Assembly: GCF_030689025.1 (NCBI RefSeq)
Contig: NZ_JAUYWA010000029.1
Span: 1 to 40,966, forward strand
Reading direction: 5' to 3'
Origin: Oceanobacter sp. 1_MG-2023
Lineage (GTDB): Bacteria; Pseudomonadota; Gammaproteobacteria; Pseudomonadales; Oceanobacteraceae
Length of the DNA: 40,966 nt
Below are positions 7,765-13,982 of the stretch, in pieces. Each line of letters begins with the position of its first letter. Position 1 is the stretch's first letter. A program made the translations under genes and the position numbers. Under the pieces are notes generated by a model. The model saw nothing but the letters and a program-made list of their open reading frames with translations, searched no databases and was not told where the DNA came from.

Positions 7765-9152
7765 TGGTCGCGTTAACCCTGTTCTTGTTGTTGTTTGTCG
7801 GTATGGCGCTGGGCTTGCCGATTGCTGTGGCGCTGGGCTTCTCTTCCATGACCGCCATTTTGCTGTTTACCAATGATTCCATGGCGTCGATTGCGCTCAA
7901 GCTGTTTGAAGCAGTTTCTGAGCACTACACCTTGCTGGCGATTCCGTTCTTTATTCTGTCGTCTTCTTTTTTGTCATCTGGTGGGGTTGCCCGTCGTTTG
8001 ATTGATTTCGCTACGGCGGCGATTGGTCACGTTCGTGGTGGTCTGGCGATGGCGTCAGTACTGGCCTGTATGCTGTTTGCCGCGGTATCCGGTTCTTCCC
8101 CGGCGACAGTAGCCGCGGTAGGTTCGATTGTTTTGGTCGGTATGGTGCGTGCAGGTTATCCGTTGTCGTTTGCAGCAGGTGCGATTTCTACTGCTGGTAC
8201 ATTGGGTATTCTGATTCCGCCATCGATTGTGATGCTGGTGTACTCTGCGGCGACAGAAGTGTCGGCCTCTCGTATGTTTATGGCGGGTTTTGTACCGGGC
8301 ATTCTGATTGGTCTGATTCTGATGGTGACTATTTATATTGTTGCCCGGCGTAAAAACTTGCCTGCTGAACCCTTTGTTGGTTTTACCGCCATTCTGAAAG
8401 CAGCGTGGAGCGCATCCGGCGGTCTGATGCTGATTATCCTGGTACTCGGGTCCATTTACGCGGGTGTGGCTTCACCAACCGAAGCGGCGGCTGTAGCGGC
8501 AGTGTATGGTTTCCTGGTGGCTATTTGGGGATACCGGGATATTGGCCCTCTGAAAGGTCAGCCCTGGCATAAGGACGGTGAAAATACCGTGGCGATGCTG
8601 GCGCGTAATATGGTGTTGTTACCGGTAGGTATCTTCCGTTCGGTTTATCACCCGGAAGTGGGTGGGATTGTTCGTGATGCTGCTCGGGTGTCCATTACTC
8701 TGCTGTTTATTATTGCCAATGCCATGTTGTTTGCTCACGTTCTGACTTCTGAGCAGATTCCTCATCAGTTGGCGGCAACAATTACCGATTGGGGGCTGCC
8801 AGCCTGGGGCTTCCTGATTGTGATGAACATCTTGTTGCTGATGGCGGGTAACTTTATGGAGCCGTCTGCGATTCTGCTGATCATGGCGCCGATTCTGCTG
8901 CCAATTGCCTTGCAGCTGGGTATTGACCCGATTCACCTTGGTATCATCATGGTGGTGAATATGGAGCTGGGGATGCTGACACCGCCGGTGGGGCTGAATC
9001 TGTTTGTAACAGCGGGTATTACCGGCAAGAGCATTGGCTGGGCGATCAAGGCCTGTGCGCCATGGTTGCTGCTGATGCTGGTGTGCCTGATTGCGATTAC
9101 CTTTATACCGGAAATCAGCTTGTGGTTACCTAACTATCTGGATGGTCTCTAA
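7764..9152 (+). CDS. dctM: TRAP transporter large permease subunit DctM
   Basis: A 462-residue multi-spanning transporter that exchanges Na+ for dicarboxylate delivered by DctP. Typical family segments are 'AAVSGSSPATVAAVGSI', 'GTLGILIPPSIVMLVYS', 'ASPTEAAAVAAVYGF' and, near the end, 'MELGMLTPPVGLNLFVTAG'. These re-entrant loop motifs form the transport site. It is longer than the usual 425-430 residues because of an inserted cytoplasmic stretch at about 255-292 (from 'GPLKGQPWHKDGENT' to 'FRSVYHPEV') between two helices. The GAGGAGAAAG ribosome site lies inside the end of dctQ. A clear terminator follows. Confidence 0.94.
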   Translation: MVALTLFLLLFVGMALGLPIAVALGFSSMTAILLFTNDSMASIALKLFEAVSEHYTLLAIPFFILSSSFLSSGGVARRLIDFATAAIGHVRGGLAMASVLACMLFAAVSGSSPATVAAVGSIVLVGMVRAGYPLSFAAGAISTAGTLGILIPPSIVMLVYSAATEVSASRMFMAGFVPGILIGLILMVTIYIVARRKNLPAEPFVGFTAILKAAWSASGGLMLIILVLGSIYAGVASPTEAAAVAAVYGFLVAIWGYRDIGPLKGQPWHKDGENTVAMLARNMVLLPVGIFRSVYHPEVGGIVRDAARVSITLLFIIANAMLFAHVLTSEQIPHQLAATITDWGLPAWGFLIVMNILLLMAGNFMEPSAILLIMAPILLPIALQLGIDPIHLGIIMVVNMELGMLTPPVGLNLFVTAGITGKSIGWAIKACAPWLLLMLVCLIAITFIPEISLWLPNYLDGL

Positions 9153-9235
9153 CGCCAGAGAGTGGGTGTGTTGCCGGGTGGTGAATCCTCCCGCGCTTTT
9201 TTGTTGATACTCTACGATTTGCAACAGCGACTTTT

Positions 9236-9259
9236 GCCCGGCTCTGCCGGGCTTTTTTT
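9236..9259 (+). terminator. Rho-independent terminator of dctQM
   Basis: GCCCGGC-TCT-GCCGGGC is followed by seven T residues. The 7-bp GC-only stem with a triloop is a textbook intrinsic terminator, about 85 nt after the dctM stop. Confidence 0.9.
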
Positions 9260-9435
9260 ATGCTGCTACCAGACAGGGAAAGAAGGCTGAAGATGGCTGG
9301 TAGTAGAAGGGTCTTTACAGCATAAAGCTGAACGTACCGGATTCGGTTTGATGGCAGCTTGGGGAATCCCGGACTGCTATCTGTTGAGGCAGGTGTTGTT
9401 GGCCAGTAAACCACTGCTTTGGGGTCGTTAATAAT

Positions 9436-9450
9436 TGGCCTGGAAATTGC
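9436..9450 (+). promoter_or_regulatory. Weak sigma-54-like promoter upstream of the UPF0114 gene
   Basis: TGGCCTGGAAATTGC keeps the invariant GG and GC with ten bases between them and the TTGC core. It departs from consensus in the -24 box (TGGCC rather than TGGCA). It lies about 150 nt upstream of the gene start. Confidence 0.25.
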
Positions 9451-9607
9451 CGAGAAGTTTTGGCAGAGATGTTGATTGTGGTAATGTCCTTCCTCCAGGC
9501 ACTGCCAACCGTGTTTCTGTGCAGGGAGCCGAGCCAGGTATCGCTAATCGCTATTGGAGCGCACTGTCTGTTGTGGACGCCTGGCATAACACAAAGGAGT
9601 TAATACC

Positions 9608-10105
9608 GTGATTGAGCAGATGTTTGAACGTCTTATCTATGCATCACGCTGGATTCAGGCACCGATTTATTTGGGGTTGAGTCTGGCGCTGGTGGCTCTG
9701 GCCATCAAGTTTTTTGCTGAGCTGGTGCATTTGCTGCCGCATATTCTTGAAGTCAGTGAAACCGATATGGTGCTGGTGTTGCTGTCATTGGTGGATATGG
9801 CCCTGGTGGGTGGGTTGATCGTGATGGTGATGTTTTCCGGTTATGAAAATTTTGTCTCGCGTATGGATCTGGATGAAGGCGCGGAAAAACTGGATTGGCT
9901 GGGCAAGCTGGATACCGGTTCCTTAAAAAACAAGGTGGCTGCTTCCATTGTTGCAATTTCCTCGATTCATCTGCTTAAAGTGTTTATGAATGCCGAGAAT
10001 ATCAATAATGACAAATTGCTCTGGTATGTGGTGATCCATCTCACGTTTGTATCGTCGGCGGTGGCGATGGGGATGCTCGACAAGATTACTCGCAAGGCTC
10101 ACTAA
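9608..10105 (+). CDS. UPF0114 family membrane protein (YqhA-like)
   Basis: A 165-residue inner-membrane protein very close to E. coli YqhA. The segments '[19 protein letters not shown]', '[19 protein letters not shown]', '[12 protein letters not shown]' and '[18 protein letters not shown]' are nearly identical to it. Three to four transmembrane helices are evident. Translation starts at GTG 9608, preceded by AAAGGAGTTAATACC. The family is widespread in gammaproteobacteria but its function is not established. The gene stands alone, after the dct terminator and about 110 nt before marC. Confidence 0.92.
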   Translation: MIEQMFERLIYASRWIQAPIYLGLSLALVALAIKFFAELVHLLPHILEVSETDMVLVLLSLVDMALVGGLIVMVMFSGYENFVSRMDLDEGAEKLDWLGKLDTGSLKNKVAASIVAISSIHLLKVFMNAENINNDKLLWYVVIHLTFVSSAVAMGMLDKITRKAH

Positions 10106-10213
10106 GGCTTTCAGCCCACGCCTGTCTCATACCTGTGTTGTTTCCTGACGCCATCCTGAGTGGTGTCGGGAACTGCCCACCGGTATTTTTATTCCTCTGT
10201 TTTCTGGATATCT

Positions 10214-10840
10214 ATGAACGAGTGGATCAAGCAGTTTGTGCTGTTGTGGTCGGTGATCGATCCGATTGGCACCATACCGGTATTTATTGCGGTAACAGCC
10301 TCAATAAAGAACCCGGTAATGATCCGGCGTATCGCGTACAAGGCCATTACGATTGCGGCCTTGGTAATGCTGTTTTTTGTGATGATGGGCGAAATGCTGC
10401 TGGATGCGATGGGCATTCCTCTGGAGGCGTTTCAGGTGGCCGGTGGCCTGGTTTTGTTTCTGTTTGCTTTGTCGATGATTTTTGGTGAAAGCAAGCCGGA
10501 GGAAGAAATCAGTATGGTCGCCAAGGGAATGCAAACGGCGGTTTTCCCGCTGGCGATTCCTTCGGTTGCGTCTCCTGGAGCGATGATGGCCGCGGTGTTG
10601 CTAACGGATAATCATCGCTTTTCCTTCGTTCACCAGATAGGCACCAGTATGGTGATTCTTTCGGTGCTGATGATTACCCTGGTGTTTATGCTGCTTGCCA
10701 GCCGGATTCTGAAAATCATAGGCGAAGGCGGGGCTAGTGTGATCAGCCGGGTGATGGGGTTGATTCTGGCGGCTGTTGCGGTTAATTCCGTGTTGGCCGG
10801 TATCCAGATTTATTTTGGTCTTGAGCGCTTTTCATCCTGA
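10214..10840 (+). CDS. MarC family integral membrane protein
   Basis: A 208-residue protein with six predicted membrane segments. It has the MarC/YchE hallmarks: 'VLLWSVIDPIGTIPVFIAV' in the first helix, 'EAFQVAGGLVLFLFAL' in the third and 'AVFPLAIPSVASPGAMMAAVLL' in the centre. MarC proteins were once linked to multiple antibiotic resistance, but that role has been questioned and their substrate is unknown. I preferred the ATG at 10214 because it opens directly into the family N-terminus; the frame is open from 10160 but the extra residues are not family-like. It converges on the next gene with only 13 nt between stops and no visible terminator. Confidence 0.9.
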   Translation: MNEWIKQFVLLWSVIDPIGTIPVFIAVTASIKNPVMIRRIAYKAITIAALVMLFFVMMGEMLLDAMGIPLEAFQVAGGLVLFLFALSMIFGESKPEEEISMVAKGMQTAVFPLAIPSVASPGAMMAAVLLTDNHRFSFVHQIGTSMVILSVLMITLVFMLLASRILKIIGEGGASVISRVMGLILAAVAVNSVLAGIQIYFGLERFSS

Positions 10841-10853
10841 TTGGCTGTGGCCC

Positions 10854-11063
10854 TTATGCTTGATGAATGTAGGGCTCGGTGGCTGTCGGGTCGGCCAGAT
10901 GGTCGAATTCCGGGGTGCGCTCTGCCCGCAAGGCGACCCATCCGGCAACGTCTTCACGCCATTCTTCCATTGGTCTTAAACGCGGCGCTGCCAGCAATTT
11001 GGCTTCGGTTCCTTTGTTGGTAAAAACCAGAATATGCTCAACTTTGTAGGCTTGCAGGCTCAT
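10854..11063 (-). CDS. Small conserved-looking protein coupled to the FemAB-like gene
   Basis: A 69-residue soluble protein of unknown function. Its ATG overlaps the stop of the upstream acyltransferase gene in an ATGA junction, which argues strongly for a real, translationally coupled gene. The N-terminal part (AYKVEHILVFTNKGTEAKLLAAP) reads as a short beta-alpha unit. The middle (LRPMEEWREDVAGWVALRAE) is probably helical with a conserved-looking Trp pair. There is no signal peptide, membrane segment or Cys. I do not recognise a family. Confidence 0.65.
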   Translation of the reverse strand: MSLQAYKVEHILVFTNKGTEAKLLAAPRLRPMEEWREDVAGWVALRAERTPEFDHLADPTATEPYIHQA

Positions 11064-12283
11064 GGTGGCGTTTGCTCGTTATCAGACAGGGGGTTGGGTG
11101 GCGAAGTGTGCGATGTCGTTGGCAGCTCGTCAAAGGCATTTTCACGGAATGGCAGTAAAGTGGTGGCTTGCTGCTGATAGGCCAGTATCTGGGGCGTTTC
11201 CTGGTCAATAAAATTAGCTACAGCGGCCTGGAAGTCGGGGTGCTGTAACTGGTGCAGGCTGGAGGTGATCACCGGCTCAAAGCCACGACTGATTTTGTGT
11301 TCGCCCTGGGTACCGGGATCAAAATGATCTAACCCCTGTTCGAGGCAAAACTCGATGCCCTGGTAATAGCAGGCTTCGAAGTGAAGTCCGTCTATTTCCT
11401 TTACGCATCCCCAGTAACGACCGTACAGGGTGTGGTCATCAAAAAAATACAGGGCGCTGGCCAGGTGTTGTCCATCATGGCTGGCTTCGACCAGCATCAT
11501 TTGCTGGTTCATGGTGGCTGCCAGCTGTAAGAAAAAGGCATTGTTCAGATAACCCTGCTGGCCGCGTTTCCGGTACGTCAGCTGATAACACCGATAAAAC
11601 CGCTTTATGGCGGCGGGTGTCAGCTGTTCCCCTGTCAGGCGACAGAGCTGGATATTCATATCGCTCAGGCGCTGCCGTTCCTTGCGCACACTTTTCCGTT
11701 TGCGACTGGTAAAAAAGCTGAGGAAATGGTCGAAGCTGCTGTATCGGCGATTAAACCAATGGAATTGGCAAGCCCGCCGGATTAACAACCCCTGTGGTTC
11801 ACTGAGGGTGGCCAGTTCGGCCAGGTCGCTGGCATTGGGGAAATTCAGATGCCAACCGGACATTTCCTGATCGCGGGTATGGTGCTGCAGTGCCTGTATC
11901 GCGGATTGCCAGGGAGGGGCTGAGTCGCGGTGACGATAAAGTAGACGTGGGCCGGTTGCCGGGGTAAAGGGGGCGGCGCATAACAGCTTGGGGTAATAAC
12001 GAAAACCGTGGCGTTGATAGGCATCGGCCCAGCTCCAGTCAAAGACGTATTCGCCATAGCTGTGTTGCTTGCGGAACAGTGGCAAGATCCAGTCTGTCTG
12101 GCCGTTGTGGTCTTGGTGCAGCAAATATTCCGGCTGCCAACCGGAATCGTCACCCATGCAGCGGCTGTCTTCCAGTGCTTGCAAAAAAGCGTAGTGCAAA
12201 AAAGGGTAGCGCCCTGGTAGCAAGGCTTGCCAGTCGTTTGCCGGGATGTCGGCTATCTGCGATATAACTTGAAATGTCGCCAT
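11060..12283 (-). CDS. FemAB-like / GNAT-superfamily acyltransferase (COG3146-type)
   Basis: A 407-residue cytosolic protein of the family often called 'peptidogalycan biosynthesis/recognition' (DUF482, PF04339), related to FemAB and GNAT acyltransferases. Seen segments include 'YPFLHYAFLQALEDS' near the start, 'FDWSWADAYQRHGFRYYPKLL', 'SFDHFLSFFTSRKRKSVRKERQRL' in the middle, and the C-terminal 'HFDPGTQGEHKISRGFEPVITSSLH', all typical of this group. The last 60 residues are low in family character and rich in Pro, Thr and Ser. The ATG at 12283 has AGGT about 10 nt upstream. It is divergent from the HIT/GloB pair and coupled to a 69-residue protein. The physiological substrate is unknown. Confidence 0.85.
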   Translation of the reverse strand: MATFQVISQIADIPANDWQALLPGRYPFLHYAFLQALEDSRCMGDDSGWQPEYLLHQDHNGQTDWILPLFRKQHSYGEYVFDWSWADAYQRHGFRYYPKLLCAAPFTPATGPRLLYRHRDSAPPWQSAIQALQHHTRDQEMSGWHLNFPNASDLAELATLSEPQGLLIRRACQFHWFNRRYSSFDHFLSFFTSRKRKSVRKERQRLSDMNIQLCRLTGEQLTPAAIKRFYRCYQLTYRKRGQQGYLNNAFFLQLAATMNQQMMLVEASHDGQHLASALYFFDDHTLYGRYWGCVKEIDGLHFEACYYQGIEFCLEQGLDHFDPGTQGEHKISRGFEPVITSSLHQLQHPDFQAAVANFIDQETPQILAYQQQATTLLPFRENAFDELPTTSHTSPPNPLSDNEQTPP

Positions 12284-12435
12284 GAATCAGTGACCTGAGT
12301 GTGGAGATTGCCTACTATGAAGATAAAATGTAAGAAGATAAATGCTTGCCCGGGCGGTGGGCGCTTCAGACTGATCGGTTTGCTGATGGTTTGGAAACGC
12401 TGCTGACCGAACGTCAAGAACAAGGAGAAAGTACT

Positions 12436-12894
12436 ATGTTTTCCCTCGATAGCCGCCTTCAGGCTGATACCGTATTTGTTGGACGCCTGCCATTGTGTCA
12501 GGTGTTGCTGATGAACGACAGTCGTTACCCCTGGGTGATTCTGGTGCCTTTGCGCAAAGATGCCAGAGAGTATTTCCATTTGTCGGTTGCCGATCAGACC
12601 CAGATGATGCTGGAGTCTGCCTGGGTGGCCGAAAAAATGGCCGATCATTATGGGGCCAAATCCATGAACGTTGCGGAGCTGGGTAATGTGGTGCCACAGT
12701 TACACGTCCATCATGTGGTACGTAATGAAAACGATCCTGCCTGGCCCGGCCCGGTATGGGGTCACAGCCCCGCTGTCCCTTATGGTGTGGATGCGCTGGA
12801 GCAACGGGTGCATGAATTGAAAGACTTGTTATCCAGTCATTTTATTGAAGATATGACGGGCGAAGATGATATTGAAAATAACATCTACTGGTAA
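12436..12894 (+). CDS. HIT domain protein
   Basis: A 152-residue histidine-triad nucleotide hydrolase/transferase relative. Residues 88-96 (QLHVHHVVR) carry the active site. The first triad His is replaced by Gln, as in the proteobacterial HIT subgroup that continues with DPAWPGPVWG, while the two later His (H90, H92) are kept. The early segment 'YPWVILVPLRKDAREYFHL' matches that subgroup too. The ATG at 12436 follows AAGGAGAAAGTACT, a strong ribosome site, so the longer frame from 12346 is not used. The gene runs into the glyoxalase II gene 20 nt later, probably one operon. The substrate is likely a nucleoside phosphate, not further resolvable here. Confidence 0.9.
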   Translation: MFSLDSRLQADTVFVGRLPLCQVLLMNDSRYPWVILVPLRKDAREYFHLSVADQTQMMLESAWVAEKMADHYGAKSMNVAELGNVVPQLHVHHVVRNENDPAWPGPVWGHSPAVPYGVDALEQRVHELKDLLSSHFIEDMTGEDDIENNIYW

Positions 12895-12914
12895 CGGATA
12901 AGGGAGAGGCTGTT

Positions 12915-13715
12915 ATGATCGTGTTACGACGTTATATGAATAACAATCTGCGTAATTACAACTACCTGATCGGGTGCGAAGAGACGCGTCAGGCGATTGC
13001 CGTGGATCCGCTGGGTGCCGATGAGATGCTGGCACTGGCAGAGGCGCAAGGGTATGAGATCAAGCTGATTCTTAATACCCATGAGCATCACGATCATATT
13101 GACGGCAACCCGCGGGTTCAGCAAGTCACAGGGGCGGCTATCTGGGCGCATAAGAACGCGGCGGATCGCATCCCGAATGTAGCTCGTTGGCTGGTGGCCG
13201 GTGATGTGGTTGAGTTGGGCACAATTCGTTTGCGGGTGTTGTTTACTCCGGGTCACACCATGGCGCATTTGTGTTTGCTGAGTGACGATGGTGGGCCGGA
13301 TGGCCAGCCGCTACTGTTTTCTGGTGACACCCTGTTTAATGCCTGTGCTGGCAACTGCAGCCGGGGTGGGGATGTGGACACCATGTACGATACTTTTGTG
13401 TCGCAATTCCAGCCGTTGCCGGATGACACCCTGATGTATCCGGGTCACGACTACATGAAAAACAACCTCGGTTTTGCGTTGAGTCGTGAGCCGGATAATG
13501 ACATGGCCCAGTACTGGCTGGATCAGGTGGCTGCATTTTCCGCCGAAGAGATGCCGGTGATGACACTGGGGCAGGAGCGTACTTATAACCCGTTTTTGCG
13601 TTTGCATCAGCCGCAAATCCGGGCGCAATTACAGGTGCAGTTTCCTGAGATGGAGGTCGCCGCGGCGGACCGGGATGTTTTCCGCGCTTTGCGTGCTCTC
13701 AGGGATGCGTGGTGA
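12915..13715 (+). CDS. gloB: Hydroxyacylglutathione hydrolase (glyoxalase II)
   Basis: A 266-residue metallo-beta-lactamase-fold enzyme that hydrolyses S-lactoylglutathione to lactate and glutathione, completing methylglyoxal detoxification. The metal-binding motif is T-H56-E-H58-H-D60-H61. Further ligands lie in 'TPGHTMAHLC', 'FSGDTLFNACAGN' and 'YPGHDYMKNNLGF'. The C-terminal helical part ends in the substrate-site segment 'QERTYNPFLR'. The ribosome site AAGGGAGAGG precedes the ATG. It is co-directional with, and 20 nt downstream of, the HIT gene. The length is normal for bacterial GloB. Confidence 0.93.
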   Translation: MIVLRRYMNNNLRNYNYLIGCEETRQAIAVDPLGADEMLALAEAQGYEIKLILNTHEHHDHIDGNPRVQQVTGAAIWAHKNAADRIPNVARWLVAGDVVELGTIRLRVLFTPGHTMAHLCLLSDDGGPDGQPLLFSGDTLFNACAGNCSRGGDVDTMYDTFVSQFQPLPDDTLMYPGHDYMKNNLGFALSREPDNDMAQYWLDQVAAFSAEEMPVMTLGQERTYNPFLRLHQPQIRAQLQVQFPEMEVAAADRDVFRALRALRDAW

Positions 13716-13843
13716 CTAGTCAGTTATTTATTTTTTCTGGGTGTTTAACAGGGAAGATATGTGTTAGGTATACCAAACTAGTGTCGGGACGGTTTTTACG
13801 ATCTAGGTAAGTATCTGAGCGCTGACAGTCTATTACTCAACTA

Positions 13844-13895
13844 TCATTGTAAGTGTCCTTTCATTGTAAGTGTCATTATTTGAACCATTATTTGA
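13844..13895. repeat. Two short direct-repeat pairs upstream of the tandem GT2 gene
   Basis: TCATTGTAAGTGTC occurs at 13844-13857 and 13861-13874 (17-bp period). It is followed immediately by CATTATTTGA at 13874-13883 and 13886-13895 (12-bp period). They end about 20 bp before a candidate -35 box, a usual place for regulator binding. Confidence 0.55.
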
Positions 13896-13913
13896 CTGCT
13901 ACAGATCGGATAG

Positions 13914-13943
13914 TTGACTGAAGTATAAACAAAACATTACAAT
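13914..13943 (+). promoter_or_regulatory. Candidate sigma-70 promoter of the orphan tandem GT2 gene
   Basis: TTGACT and TACAAT (5 of 6 matches each) are separated by 18 bp. Transcription would start near 13950, about 33 nt before the chosen ATG. Confidence 0.5.
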
Positions 13944-13982
13944 TGATTGCAAAATTTTGGACCCTCAAAAAGAGAAATTTCA

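Larger units (their letters stand above)
9153..9607. other. Intergenic region between dctM and the UPF0114 gene
   Basis: It holds the dctM terminator (9236-9259) and, nearer the next gene, a weak sigma-54-like sequence. The short reading frames here have no family resemblance or ribosome sites, and I see no structured RNA. Confidence 0.5.

Noticed and set aside
9459..9475. Second sigma-54-like sequence, TTGGCAGAGATGTTGAT
   Set aside because: The invariant GC of the -12 box is missing (GA at that position).
9315..9587. Minus-strand frame of 90 residues after dctM
   Set aside because: No family resemblance and no ribosome site; it overlaps the probable promoter region of the UPF0114 gene.
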